A DNA stretch of 64,000 bases. Origin: CAWFPR01 sp963817635. Lineage in GTDB: Bacteria; Acidobacteriota; Vicinamibacteria; Vicinamibacterales; 2-12-FULL-66-21. The position numbers and the translations under genes were made by a program. Below, piece after piece: positions 9,956 through 18,416 of the stretch (its first letter is position 1; the number at the start of each line of letters is the position of its first letter). Location of the stretch: the NCBI GenBank assembly GCA_963817635.1, contig CAWFPR010000001.1, forward strand, positions 124,001 through 188,000. The letters run 5' to 3'. Below the pieces are notes generated by a model. That model was not told where the DNA came from, searched no databases, and worked only from the letters and a program-made list of their open reading frames with translations.

Positions 9956-11281
9956 GTGGCCGTGTGGCTCGTCTGCCTGCTGCTCGGCGCACCGCTCGCG
10001 GCGTTTGGTGGCGCGTACGGCTGGTCCGTCGCGCCTCTGCTGGCCGGCGCGATCGCGCTGGCGGTGGCCAGCCCTCCACGCGCCGATGCCACGACACGCA
10101 CGCTCGATCTGGCGCTCGGCGGCGTCGCCGCCGCAGTCGCGCTGCAGCTCGTGCCCGTGCCTCCCGCAGTGGCCGGCTGGCTGTCCCCGGCGCGCGCCAC
10201 CCTGGTGGAAGCGCGATCGCTTGCCCTGGCGCCGCCGTCGTGGGCGCCCCTGTCGATCGACGCGGCAGGCACGGCGTACGCGCTCGCGGTGCTCGCCGCG
10301 GCGCTGCTGACGTTCGTGGCCTGTCGCAGACTGTTTGCGCACCGCGGAGTGCGCGAGGTCTGCCGCGCCATCGCCTGGCTGGGTCTCGGGCTCGCGTGCG
10401 CCGGCATGCTGCAGCGCGCGGCCTCCGGCGATCTGATTTACGGGTTCTGGCTCCCCGTCGACCGCGGCGCGCTGCCGTTCGGACCATTCGTGAACCGCAA
10501 CCACGCCGCCACGTGGCTCGTCATGGGCGTGTCGGTGTGCGGCGGCTACCTGATGGCCCGGCTCCACCGGCCGGGCTCACACCACCGGCGTGTCCTCTCG
10601 GCCGACAGCCGCATGGTGTGGCTGGCGATTGCCGGTACTACGATGGTGATTGGCCTGGGTGTTACGCTCTCCCGATCCGGTGCGCTCGCGCTGGCAGCCG
10701 CCGCCATGGTGTGGCTGGCTGTCGGCCACCGGCGACTTGGGCGCCAGGGCGCCGCGTGGCTCGTGGCCGTCCCGGTCGCGGCCGGCGCGGTGCTCGTCTC
10801 GCTCGGCCAGTCCGCGGCGCTCGTCAGTCGGGCGGTCGACGGGGCCGTGGGCGGCCCGCCAGGGCGGTTCGCAATCTGGCGTGATACGTTGACTGCGGCG
10901 CACGACTTCTGGCTGACGGGCGCGGGCGCCGGCACCTACGCACAACTGATGATGTTCTACCAGACTGCAGACCGCGCGTACTACTTCAACCAGGCGCACA
11001 ACCACTACCTGCAGGTCGTGGCGGAAGGAGGTCTGCTGCTGGCCGCGCCTGTGGCACTCGCGCTGCTCGTCCTCGTGGGGCTCGCGGTCGCGCGGTTGAG
11101 GGACGACGGGTCGGGCGTTTTCTGGATCCGTCTGGGGGCGGCGGCGGGGCTTGCGGGGGTCGCGCTGCAGAGCGGATGGGAAACGGGGCTGCGCCTGCCG
11201 GCCAACGCGGAGCTGGCCGCCGTCCTCGCGGCGCTCCTTCTGCATCCGGGCACGACCTCGATGGACGGGCCACCCACATGA
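9956..11281 (+). CDS. O-antigen ligase / polymerase family membrane protein
   Basis: A 441-residue polytopic inner-membrane protein starting at GTG 9956, 22 bases after the BY-kinase stop. It has about ten to twelve hydrophobic segments. The Wzy_C-type periplasmic loop includes PFGPFVNRNHAATWL (about residues 175-190) and the later FWLTGAGAGTYAQLMMFY ... QAHNHYLQVVAEGG (about 315-360), which carries the conserved H-N-x-Y-L pattern of O-antigen ligase/WaaL/Wzy relatives. Members either ligate polymer to an acceptor or polymerise repeat units; which applies here cannot be told. A second family member lies at 23779-25107 in the opposite arm of the locus, so one may be the polymerase and the other the ligase. 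Its stop overlaps the next start (ATGA). Confidence 0.88.
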   Translation: MAVWLVCLLLGAPLAAFGGAYGWSVAPLLAGAIALAVASPPRADATTRTLDLALGGVAAAVALQLVPVPPAVAGWLSPARATLVEARSLALAPPSWAPLSIDAAGTAYALAVLAAALLTFVACRRLFAHRGVREVCRAIAWLGLGLACAGMLQRAASGDLIYGFWLPVDRGALPFGPFVNRNHAATWLVMGVSVCGGYLMARLHRPGSHHRRVLSADSRMVWLAIAGTTMVIGLGVTLSRSGALALAAAAMVWLAVGHRRLGRQGAAWLVAVPVAAGAVLVSLGQSAALVSRAVDGAVGGPPGRFAIWRDTLTAAHDFWLTGAGAGTYAQLMMFYQTADRAYYFNQAHNHYLQVVAEGGLLLAAPVALALLVLVGLAVARLRDDGSGVFWIRLGAAAGLAGVALQSGWETGLRLPANAELAAVLAALLLHPGTTSMDGPPT

Positions 11282-11988
11282 CGCTGCGGGTCGGCTTCGA
11301 TCTCGACGGCGTGCTGGCGGATTTCCGGAAGGGCTTTTCGGATCTCGCCCGCGCCGTCATGCACGAGGACCTTGACGCCGCGCGGTCACCCGACGAGCAG
11401 GTCCGCAGGCCGGCCGACGTCGAACGCGTCTGGGCGGCCATCGCGCGGCGCCACAACTGGTGGACGACGCTCGAGGCGTTCGAGCCGGAACAGATCGCGC
11501 GCCTCTACGCGCTCGCCCGGGAAGGCAGCTGGGAGGTGGTGTTCCTCACCAAGCGCCCGCCCAGCCGCGGCGACAGCGTGCAGTTCCAGACGCAGTGGTG
11601 GCTCGAGCGCCACGGCTACCTGCTGCCGGCGGTCGTCACGGTACCGGGATCGCGTGGCGAGCTGGCCAACGCCCTTCGGCTGGACCTGGTCGTGGACGAT
11701 CAGTTCGTCAACTGCGCAGAAGTGCTCGGCGCGTCCACGACCAAGGCGGTGCTCATGCTGCGGGACGGCGAGCCGGAAGCGCTCCGCGCCCACGCCACCT
11801 CGCGCGGGGTCGGCGTCGTCAGCACACTGGAACAGGCGATTGACGTGGTCCACCAGATCCACCACGTGCTGCCGCGCCGGCGCGGTCGCCTGTTGCGGCT
11901 GGGCGACTGGTTCCGTCCGGCGCGCCCGTCACCCGGGGCGCTCGAGCCCGCCGTGCCCCGTCCCCAGCCGAACGCGAAGCCTGGGTAG
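11278..11988 (+). CDS. HAD-like 5'-nucleotidase-type phosphatase
   Basis: The 236-residue protein opens with VGFDLDGVLADFRKGF, in which Asp8 and Asp10 form the HAD nucleophile pair DxDGV(L). VVFLTKRPPSRGD (motif II Thr region) and LVVDDQFVNCAEV (motif IV Asp pair) complete the set. The arrangement, with a helical cap between motifs I and II, resembles the 5'(3')-deoxyribonucleotidase group. The C-terminal 45 residues are proline/arginine-rich and outside the fold. The ATG at 11278 overlaps the O-antigen ligase stop, so it is co-translated with the polysaccharide genes. A role in dephosphorylating a sugar or nucleotide intermediate is plausible but inferred. Confidence 0.8.
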   Translation: MTLRVGFDLDGVLADFRKGFSDLARAVMHEDLDAARSPDEQVRRPADVERVWAAIARRHNWWTTLEAFEPEQIARLYALAREGSWEVVFLTKRPPSRGDSVQFQTQWWLERHGYLLPAVVTVPGSRGELANALRLDLVVDDQFVNCAEVLGASTTKAVLMLRDGEPEALRAHATSRGVGVVSTLEQAIDVVHQIHHVLPRRRGRLLRLGDWFRPARPSPGALEPAVPRPQPNAKPG

Positions 11989-11989
11989 C

Positions 11990-12184
11990 GTCGGGCCCGT
12001 GCAGCGCGACAGCGGCGGTCGAACTACTGACGCCTGTCACGGCGCCTTCGGCGCGGACACGAAGAGGCGAAGGTCACGAAGTGCACGAAGAAATGAATTT
12101 TCTTCGTGCCTTTCGTGTGCTTCGTGCTGCTTCGTGGCGGCAGCCGTCGGCCCGTGCAGCGCGACGGCGGCGGTCGAACCACTG
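11990..12184. repeat. Composite intergenic repeat: direct repeats around a CTTCGTG hairpin
   Basis: Between the convergent HAD and flavoprotein genes (11989-12216) lie two near-identical copies of CCCGTGCAGCGCGAC-x-GCGGCGGTCGAAC-x-ACTG at 11996-12029 and 12151-12184. Between them is a hairpin whose arms, CACGAAGTGCACGAAGAAA (12076-12094) and TTTCTTCGTGCCTTTCGTG (12100-12118), pair with two mismatches over 19 bases around a 5-base loop. The CTTCGTG word recurs further on, up to about 12136. There is no coding evidence. The hairpin could act as a bidirectional terminator for the two converging arms, and the flanking direct repeats give the whole a MITE-like look. Confidence 0.6.
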
Positions 12185-12216
12185 CCGGCATCGTGTGGAG
12201 GGACCGCTGCCGCGGG

Positions 12217-13362
12217 TCAGCTCCAGAAGGAGCTGAGCACGGCGCGGCGGAATCCGCCGTGACGCAGGAGCGCCATCACGGCGCGGCGGTGCCAGTTGAA
12301 GTCGCCGGTACGGCAGAGCAGCGGCACGAGGCCATCGATGCGAGCCAGGTCCATGACGGCGCGCACCGCGCGATCGTCCAGCCGCGCCACGAGGCGCCGG
12401 AAGGCGAGCCCGGCCCGGATGTCGGCGCCCATCCGCTCGGTCCATCGCCGTTGATACGCCGACAGGGCGCGTGCGTGAAGGGCATCGCCGCGCAGGGCGC
12501 CGTCGAGCACCTCGGCGGCGATCGTGCCGCTCAACAGGCTGTAGTAGATGCCGCCGCCGGTGGTCGGCTTGACGAGGCCGGCGGCGTCGCCGACCGCGAC
12601 AACCCGATCGGCATACGTGCTGTCGACGGGCGACAGCGGCAGCGCTTTCAGCCGTGGCGTCGGCCGCGCGAGCGAGAGGCCGCGCTCCCGCCACACTCGA
12701 TCGACGAAGCGATCGAATCGCGCGCGGGCATGATCGCTGCACATGAGCCCGATTCGCGCGCACGTGTCGGTGCCGCGCGCGAACGGCACGATCCAGCCGA
12801 ACCCGTTCGGCGCCAGGTCCCGGCCGATGTAGACGTCCACCCCCTCGGCCGGCGGCGGGAAGACGACCTCCGCCTGCGCGGTCTGCACGAGGCGGGACGG
12901 CACGCCGAGTCCGAGCGTCCGGTTGAACCTGTAGTTGGCGCCGCAGGCCAGCACGCACGCGCGGGCGTGGACGCGGACGCCGTCGCCCAGCCGCGCGATG
13001 ACCCCGGACGTGTCGATGTCGAGCCGTTCGACGCGGGCGCCGGACCGGATTTCGGCGCCGCTGCCAGCCGCCTGCCGCGCGAGGCCGGCGTCGAACGCGC
13101 CGCGATCGATGACAGCCGCCGAGATGTGCGCGGCGGCCACCGACACGGGATCGCCGTCCGGCCCGTGGAAGCGCGCGGACGTGATGATGGCCTGGACCGC
13201 CGCGCGGGACAGCTCGAGCTCGTCGAAGGCCTCGATGCCGAGCAGCCCCGTGCAGTGCACGGGATAGCCGACCTCCGAATGCTCCTCGAGCAGGACCGTC
13301 GCGTGCCCGGCCGACGCGAGCCCACGCGCGGCAATCAGCCCCGCCGGACCTCCGCCAATCAC
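12217..13362 (-). CDS. Geranylgeranyl reductase family FAD-dependent oxidoreductase
   Basis: A flavoprotein of about 381-390 residues. The N-terminal FAD dinucleotide motif is VIGGGPAGLIAARGLA; YPVHCTGLLGIEAFDEL and the later VVAVGDAAGLVKPTTGGGIY (residues about 260-280) are diagnostic of the geranylgeranyl/digeranylgeranylglycerophospholipid reductase and tryptophan-halogenase-like group. The family reduces isoprenoid double bonds; the substrate here might be the polyprenyl carrier or a polyprenol quinone, but that is inferred. The in-frame start is GTG 13360-13362, immediately before the FAD motif. A better N-terminus (MTSAPVR, from a TTG at 13388-13390) lies one frame away, suggesting another 1-base indel near 13370. 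It is the last gene of the long minus-strand exopolysaccharide operon. Confidence 0.85.
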   Translation of the reverse strand: MIGGGPAGLIAARGLASAGHATVLLEEHSEVGYPVHCTGLLGIEAFDELELSRAAVQAIITSARFHGPDGDPVSVAAAHISAAVIDRGAFDAGLARQAAGSGAEIRSGARVERLDIDTSGVIARLGDGVRVHARACVLACGANYRFNRTLGLGVPSRLVQTAQAEVVFPPPAEGVDVYIGRDLAPNGFGWIVPFARGTDTCARIGLMCSDHARARFDRFVDRVWRERGLSLARPTPRLKALPLSPVDSTYADRVVAVGDAAGLVKPTTGGGIYYSLLSGTIAAEVLDGALRGDALHARALSAYQRRWTERMGADIRAGLAFRRLVARLDDRAVRAVMDLARIDGLVPLLCRTGDFNWHRRAVMALLRHGGFRRAVLSSFWS

Positions 13363-13386
13363 GACCGCATCGTACCGGGGCTGACG

Positions 13387-13995
13387 TCAAAACTTCCGCT
13401 CCCTGTGCTCCCAGCTTCCGCGAAGGCTAATCCAGAACGACACGGCAATCAACCGAAGGTCGAGCCCGAAGGACTGGCGTCGCACGTAGAGGCGATCGTA
13501 ACGGAATTTCGAGCGCCGCGGCACATCGCGGGGCGCGTAGAGCTGCGCGAGGCCGGTGAGGCCGGGCCGCACCGAGCAGCGCTCGGCGAATCCCGCGACC
13601 GCTTCGGCCGGGACGATTTCGCCTCCGGTCGCCACCTCGATTTCTCCGGGGCGCAGCGCGCGCGGCCCCACGACGCTCATGTCTCCGCGAAAGATGTTCC
13701 AGAGCTGCGGCAGTTCGTCCATCGCGGTCGCGCGCAGGATCCGGCCGACCGGGGTCACGCGGGGATCGTTCTCGGCTGCCTGGAGCGGCCCCGTGCCGCG
13801 CTCCGCGTCGGGACGCATGGAGCGGAACTTCCAGACGTGGAAGATCCGCCCGCCCCGCCCCAGGCGCGGCTGGCCGTAGAACACCGGTCCGCCGTCGTAC
13901 AGCTTCACGGCAGCGCCGATGATCAGCCAGAGCGGGGCCGACACGACGAGGCCGAGCCCGCCGAACCCGACGTCGAGCGCACGCTTCGCGGTCAT
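13387..13995 (-). CDS. Initiating sugar transferase (bacterial sugar transferase / PglC-like)
   Basis: A 202-residue, minimal phosphoglycosyl transferase that would move a sugar-1-phosphate from a nucleotide sugar to undecaprenyl phosphate and so start repeat-unit assembly. The single re-entrant hydrophobic helix is at about residues 10-32 (FGGLGLVVSAPLWLIIGAA). Conserved blocks follow: GPVFYGQPRLGRGG, VWKFRSM, the catalytic Asp-Glu in ATAMDELPQLWNIFRGDMS, VVGPRALRPGE, and RPGLTGLAQLY. It lacks the large N-terminal membrane domain of WcaJ/WbaP. The ATG at 13993-13995 overlaps the upstream glycosyltransferase stop (ATGA). Likely the committed step for the polymer of this locus. Confidence 0.92.
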   Translation of the reverse strand: MTAKRALDVGFGGLGLVVSAPLWLIIGAAVKLYDGGPVFYGQPRLGRGGRIFHVWKFRSMRPDAERGTGPLQAAENDPRVTPVGRILRATAMDELPQLWNIFRGDMSVVGPRALRPGEIEVATGGEIVPAEAVAGFAERCSVRPGLTGLAQLYAPRDVPRRSKFRYDRLYVRRQSFGLDLRLIAVSFWISLRGSWEHRERKF

Positions 13996-15113
13996 GTGCG
14001 CCCGGCTCCTGCCAGCACCTCGTCGTAGATGCCCGCGACGCGCTCGCCCATGATGCGCACGTCGAACTGCTCTCGAACCCGGACCCGCGCCGCGCGTCCG
14101 AACCGGTCTCGGAGCGCACGATCGTTCAACAGCCGCTCGACCGCGGCGCCGAGCGCGCGCGGATCGCCGGGCGGAACCGTGAGCCCGGTGACGCCGTCCT
14201 CGGAGACCCAGGGCACGCCGGAATCGAGCGACGTGTTGACGACCGGGGTCCCGCTCGCCATCGCCTCGAGCTGCACGATCCCGAACGCCTCGCTGCGCGC
14301 GACCGAAGGCAGCACGAACACATCGGCCGCCGAGAAGAACGGCGCGACATCGGCGTTCTGCACTTCGCCGAGCAGCGTGACCTTGCCCGAGACGCCCTCC
14401 GCTTCGGCCAGCGTCCGCAGGCGCTCCTCGAGCGGCCCGTCGCCAATCACCACGAGGCGCGCATCGACGTATCGCATCGCGCGGACGAGCACGTCGAAGC
14501 CTTTGTAGTACACGAGGCGGCCAACGGCCAGCACCAGGCGCGGCCCGTACCGGCGCGCGATCGCGTCGGCGCTGGCGCGGTCCGGCGCGTCGAACTGTTC
14601 CAGTGGAATCCCGTACGGCACCACGCGGCACCGGTCCCGGTGCGCCGCGAGCACCGGAGAGGTCGCGAGGTAGTTGGGCGACGTCGCCAGGATCGCGGCC
14701 GCACGCCGCATGACGAGGTCGAGCAGCGGCTTGAAGATCGCCGACATCAGCCGCTGCCGGACGACGTCGGAGTGATAGGTCAGGACGAGCGGCCCGCGAT
14801 AGCCGCTCCCGAGCAGACCGAGCACACCTCCCGGGTGTGGCAGGTGCAGGTGGACGAGGTCCGGCGCCGCGCGGCGGATCGCCAGAGGGAGACCCGGGCT
14901 GACCGGCGCCGTCGTGATGCTGAACGGCGTGCTGAGCCGGGTCACCGGAATCCCGTCGCGCACTTCCGAGGTCGTCCCTGGCGCGTCATTGCACACAATG
15001 ACGCGCACGTCGAAGCGATCGCGCAGCTGTCCGCAGAGCGCCGCAAGGTGCGTTTCGATTCCACCCATGTAAGGCGGGTAGAACTTGCCGAGCTGCACGA
15101 CGCGGGCGCTCAC
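13992..15113 (-). CDS. Glycosyltransferase family 4-type (GT-B)
   Basis: Intact 373-residue retaining GT-B glycosyltransferase. The N-terminal glycine loop is LGKFYPPYMGGIETHLAAL and the acceptor domain includes LVHLHLPHPGGVLGLLG. The C-terminal nucleotide-sugar domain has VLAVGRLVYYKGFDVLVRAM and the EX7E-type motif SEAFGIVQLEAMASGTPVV, with the conserved Glu pair. The GTG start at 15111-15113 overlaps the upstream epimerase stop (GTGA), and its stop overlaps the sugar transferase start. It is one of nine related enzymes in this operon, each likely adding one sugar to the lipid-linked repeat unit; donor and acceptor cannot be assigned. Confidence 0.92.
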   Translation of the reverse strand: MSARVVQLGKFYPPYMGGIETHLAALCGQLRDRFDVRVIVCNDAPGTTSEVRDGIPVTRLSTPFSITTAPVSPGLPLAIRRAAPDLVHLHLPHPGGVLGLLGSGYRGPLVLTYHSDVVRQRLMSAIFKPLLDLVMRRAAAILATSPNYLATSPVLAAHRDRCRVVPYGIPLEQFDAPDRASADAIARRYGPRLVLAVGRLVYYKGFDVLVRAMRYVDARLVVIGDGPLEERLRTLAEAEGVSGKVTLLGEVQNADVAPFFSAADVFVLPSVARSEAFGIVQLEAMASGTPVVNTSLDSGVPWVSEDGVTGLTVPPGDPRALGAAVERLLNDRALRDRFGRAARVRVREQFDVRIMGERVAGIYDEVLAGAGRT

Positions 15114-16132
15114 GCGAAGAGCCCCCGGTTGGCCGCGATCCACGACGACAACTGCTCCACTCCCTGGACCCAGCCGACCTGCGGACGCCACCCGAGGTCC
15201 GCCTCGCTCTTCCGGATGTCGCTGACGAACACCCGCTGGTCGCCCGGACGCCACGCGTGATACGAAACCTGGAGCGGAGCGCCCAGACGCGCCTCGAGGT
15301 GGGCGAGCAGTTGCCGGAGCGAAATCGTGTTGCCGGGGCCGCCCCCGATGTTGAACACCTGGCCCGACACCGTGTGGATTCGTGCAAATGCCGCGTCGTA
15401 CGCGTCGAGCAGATCGTCGATGAACAGCACGTCGCGGACCTGTTTGCCGTCTCCGTAGACACGCATCGGCCGGCCCTGCATGGACGAGATCGCGAACCAC
15501 GCGACCCATCCCTGGTCCTCGACGCCGAACTGCCGGTAGCCGTAGATGCACGACTGGCGGAAGACCACCGTCCGCAGTCCGTAGATGCGGTGGTAGTCGC
15601 GCACGTACTGATCCGCGCTGCCCTTCGAGCATCCATACGGCGAGTGGAAGTCGAGCGGCATCTCCTCGGAGACGCCGAACGGCGCGGCGGCATAGGCGTA
15701 GCGATCGTCCTTCTCGACCACGTTCAGGCACGCGAGGCCGCCGTACACCTTGTTCGTGGAGGCGTAGACGAGCGCCGCGTCGGGCGCCTGCCGCCGCACG
15801 GCCTCGAGGACGTTGAAGGTGCCGAGCGCGTTGGCTTCAAAATCGGCGCGCGGGTTGGTGATCGAGGTCGTCACGGCCACCTGGCCGGCCAGGTGCAGCA
15901 CGCGCGCGGCGTCCGCATGCTCGCGGACCACCGCGGCCACCGCGTCGGCATCGACGAGATCGATCTGCCTGAAATCGAAGGCGCGCGGCTGCGAACGCAG
16001 CCACGCCAGGTTCGACGGCGATCCCACGCGCGAGAGATTGTCGATGACGACCACGTCGTCGCCGCGGGCGAGCGCGCGCGCGGCGGCGTTGCATCCGATG
16101 AACCCGGCGCCGCCGGTGATGATGATTTTCAT
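15110..16132 (-). CDS. NAD-dependent epimerase, CDP-paratose 2-epimerase-like (RfbE/Tyv type)
   Basis: A 340-residue extended short-chain dehydrogenase. The NAD-binding loop is ITGGAGFIGCNAA (residues about 5-17), followed by HLAGQVAVTTSI, YASTNKVYGG and the catalytic Tyr-xxx-Lys in FHSPYGCSKGSADQYVRDY. VVFRQSCIYGYRQFG ... DQGWVAWF and GKQVRDVLFIDDLLDAYDAA match, from memory, the CDP-paratose 2-epimerase (CDP-tyvelose) subgroup more closely than UDP-glucose 4-epimerases. That enzyme makes the 3,6-dideoxyhexose tyvelose. The genes for the CDP-3,6-dideoxyhexose precursor (rfbF/G/H-like) are not in the window, so the exact sugar is uncertain. Coupled by overlap to the following glycosyltransferase. 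Confidence 0.8.
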   Translation of the reverse strand: MKIIITGGAGFIGCNAAARALARGDDVVVIDNLSRVGSPSNLAWLRSQPRAFDFRQIDLVDADAVAAVVREHADAARVLHLAGQVAVTTSITNPRADFEANALGTFNVLEAVRRQAPDAALVYASTNKVYGGLACLNVVEKDDRYAYAAAPFGVSEEMPLDFHSPYGCSKGSADQYVRDYHRIYGLRTVVFRQSCIYGYRQFGVEDQGWVAWFAISSMQGRPMRVYGDGKQVRDVLFIDDLLDAYDAAFARIHTVSGQVFNIGGGPGNTISLRQLLAHLEARLGAPLQVSYHAWRPGDQRVFVSDIRKSEADLGWRPQVGWVQGVEQLSSWIAANRGLFA

Positions 16133-16155
16133 GATGAATCGCTGCGGGCAGCCCG

Positions 16156-17277
16156 TCAGGCCACCTCGCGGTAGATCGCCTCCATGTGGGCCGCGTGTGC
16201 CTGCCAGGTGAACCGCGCCGCCTGATCGAGGCCCTGCTGGCGGCGCTGGCCGGCCGGCGCCTCGACCAGCGCCAGCGCCTCGCGCGCGAACGCCGCATCA
16301 TCGCCGCACGCAGCGTAGACGGCGGCCGTTCCGCCCGTTTCGCGCAGCGACGGGATGTCGGAGGCGACGACCGGCGTGCCGCAGGCGAGCGCCTCGGCGA
16401 TCGGCAGCCCGAAGCCTTCCCGGTCGGACGGCATCAGCAGGACGGCCGACCGCCGGTAGATCGACGCGAGCACGGCTCGATCCTGGAACGGGAGTTCGAC
16501 GATGGCCGTGTCGATGCCAAGGGCGGAGGCGAGCGCGCGGTGATCCGCCCCGAGCGCGCCGACGCGCAGCAAGCGCGCGTCCGGCCGGGCGGCGCGAATG
16601 CCGGCGAAGGCGCGCAGCAGCACGTCGATGCGTTTGCGGCCGATGGCGCTGCCCACGTTCAGGATGTCGGCCGGCCGCGGTGGTCCCAGCAATCGCTCGG
16701 CGGCCGCGTCGGCGTCCTCGCGCGGCTCCGGCTGCATCGCGGCGTCGACGCCGTTGGGGACAACGCGGGCCCGGGCGGGATCGACGAGACCCGCGCCGAC
16801 GAGCTCGTCGCGCACGGCCACGCTGACGCACGCGACGCGCCCGGCGTGCCGCAGTCCGGCGATCGTCCGGGCGACGAGCGCCCGGAACCATCGCGGCTTC
16901 GGATCATCGGCAGGCGTCAGCACCGGCCGGAAGGCGTCGAGGTCGTGGCACGTGACCACGGTCGCGGAAGCCGGCAGCACGTCCACGAGGTGCGCGTAGC
17001 TGTGATCAATCACGTGAAAGACGTCGAACCCCGTCCGGTGGGCCGCGAGCCACCGCGGATAGTCCCGATAGCGGTTGATCAGCCGGTCGAGCGTCCGCAC
17101 GCGCGGCGACCCGGAAAGGCCCGGCACCCGCACGAGCCGCCACGTCGTCGGCGCCCGAAGCGCGACCGCGGTGAAGGCACCAGTAGAGGGCAGATGGCTG
17201 ACCAGCTGTTCGGCCACCAGGTCCATGCTCGGCCAGGCCTCGCCGGCCAGGTCGCACACGATGCCGACGCGGCTCAT
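16156..17277 (-). CDS. Glycosyltransferase family 4-type
   Basis: A 373-residue GT-B enzyme, intact. It opens MSRVGIVCDLAGEAWPSMDL. A donor-domain start is ILNVGSAIGRKRIDVLLRAF and the EX7E-type catalytic segment is SDREGFGLPIAEALACGTPV, with the canonical E-G-F-G-L-P-x-x-E-A-L-A pattern. A SATVVTCHDLDAFRPVLTP block precedes the linker, a feature of the mannosyltransferase-like GT4 group. The ATG at 17275-17277 overlaps the preceding stop; only 23 bases separate its end from the epimerase start. It has no membrane segment and would act at the cytosolic face on the lipid-linked oligosaccharide. Confidence 0.9.
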   Translation of the reverse strand: MSRVGIVCDLAGEAWPSMDLVAEQLVSHLPSTGAFTAVALRAPTTWRLVRVPGLSGSPRVRTLDRLINRYRDYPRWLAAHRTGFDVFHVIDHSYAHLVDVLPASATVVTCHDLDAFRPVLTPADDPKPRWFRALVARTIAGLRHAGRVACVSVAVRDELVGAGLVDPARARVVPNGVDAAMQPEPREDADAAAERLLGPPRPADILNVGSAIGRKRIDVLLRAFAGIRAARPDARLLRVGALGADHRALASALGIDTAIVELPFQDRAVLASIYRRSAVLLMPSDREGFGLPIAEALACGTPVVASDIPSLRETGGTAAVYAACGDDAAFAREALALVEAPAGQRRQQGLDQAARFTWQAHAAHMEAIYREVA

Positions 17278-18416
17278 GCCCGCGCCTCCGCGATGCGGGT
17301 GATCAGCCGGTCGAACACGCGGGAGCGTTCGAACTGTTCGATCACCATCCGGCGGCCGGCCTCGGCGCGCCGGCTCGCCTCGTTGGTGTCGTCGAGCGCG
17401 CTCGCAATCGCGCGGGCCATCGCCGCGGGGTCGCGCGGCGGACAGGTCCAGCCAGTTGCGCCGTCCACGATGGTCTCGCGCAGCCCTCCGACCGCGGATG
17501 CCACGACCGGGATCCCGCACGCCAGCGCCTCGAGCGCCGAGAAGCCGAGCCCTTCGTCGCGGCTCGCCTGCACGCACAGGTCGCTGGCCGCGTAGTCGAG
17601 CGGCAGCTCGTCGAGAGGATGGACCGCGTCTGTGGCGATGACGCGATCGGCGATTCCGTGTCGCGCGGCCTCGGCGGCGAAGCGACGGTACCCGCCGCTG
17701 CGATGCAGCACGCGGATGTCGCGCCCGTTCGCAGCCAGCAGCCGGACGGCCTCCAGGAACGTCGCGGCGTCCTTTTCCGGCGCCACCCGGCTGCTGAAGA
17801 CGACGAGGCTGCCGGACTCGGGCAGCCCGCGCCGGCGACGGATGCTGGCGCGCGGCTCCGACAGCGGGCGGAAGACCGTCGTGTCGACGCCATACACCGG
17901 GATGATGTCGATCCGTCCCCGGGCGCCGTGCGCGGCCACGACATCCGCCAGGTACCGGCTGAGCACGATGTAGTCGGCGCCCGTGCGCGCGTTGGCCGCG
18001 GCGAACAGCCGCAGCGCGGCATACTCGTACGCGCGGTACGGCTTGCCGAATCCGTCCTGTCCCCTGCGGCATGCGTAGTACGACTCGACCGGGCTGCAGA
18101 CGAGCAACGCCGACGGCAGCCCATGCCGGCGTGCACCGGCCCGCGCCGAGAGCGCCGCGGCGCCGTAGCCCTGACCGAGTACGAAGTCGAAGCGCCCGCC
18201 TTCGCGCCGCAGGAACCGCAGGACGTGCGCCGCGAACTTCGAGATCGAGGACGGGCCGAGACGGACTTCCGCGTCGGACCGGAGCGGCTGGCTGATGGCG
18301 ACGCCGCCGTCGATCCGGCGTGCGACCACCGTCACCGCGCACTCGCGTGCGAGGCCGTCGACCAGCCGGGCGTCGGTGCCGCTCTCGACGACGAAACAGA
18401 GTCGGGAACGGGTCAT
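17274..18416 (-). CDS. Glycosyltransferase family 4-type
   Basis: Intact, 380 residues. The N-terminal half has FVVESGTDARLVDGLARE and FDFVLGQGYGAAALSARAG; the C-terminal domain has LVVFSSRVAPEKDAATFLEA (donor-phosphate-binding R/K pair) and SRDEGLGFSALEALACGIPV as the EX7E-type motif. An unusual SPVESYYACRRGQDGFGKPY segment around residues 110-130 sits where acceptor contacts are made in GT-B enzymes. Start ATG 18414-18416 overlaps the methyltransferase stop (ATGA) and its own stop overlaps the next gene, so it is tightly coupled within the operon. Donor unknown. Confidence 0.9.
   Translation of the reverse strand: MTRSRLCFVVESGTDARLVDGLARECAVTVVARRIDGGVAISQPLRSDAEVRLGPSSISKFAAHVLRFLRREGGRFDFVLGQGYGAAALSARAGARRHGLPSALLVCSPVESYYACRRGQDGFGKPYRAYEYAALRLFAAANARTGADYIVLSRYLADVVAAHGARGRIDIIPVYGVDTTVFRPLSEPRASIRRRRGLPESGSLVVFSSRVAPEKDAATFLEAVRLLAANGRDIRVLHRSGGYRRFAAEAARHGIADRVIATDAVHPLDELPLDYAASDLCVQASRDEGLGFSALEALACGIPVVASAVGGLRETIVDGATGWTCPPRDPAAMARAIASALDDTNEASRRAEAGRRMVIEQFERSRVFDRLITRIAEARA

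Noticed and set aside
12106..14028. 640-residue plus-strand ORF over the flavoprotein and sugar transferase
   Set aside because: Antisense shadow; two well-supported genes occupy the minus strand.
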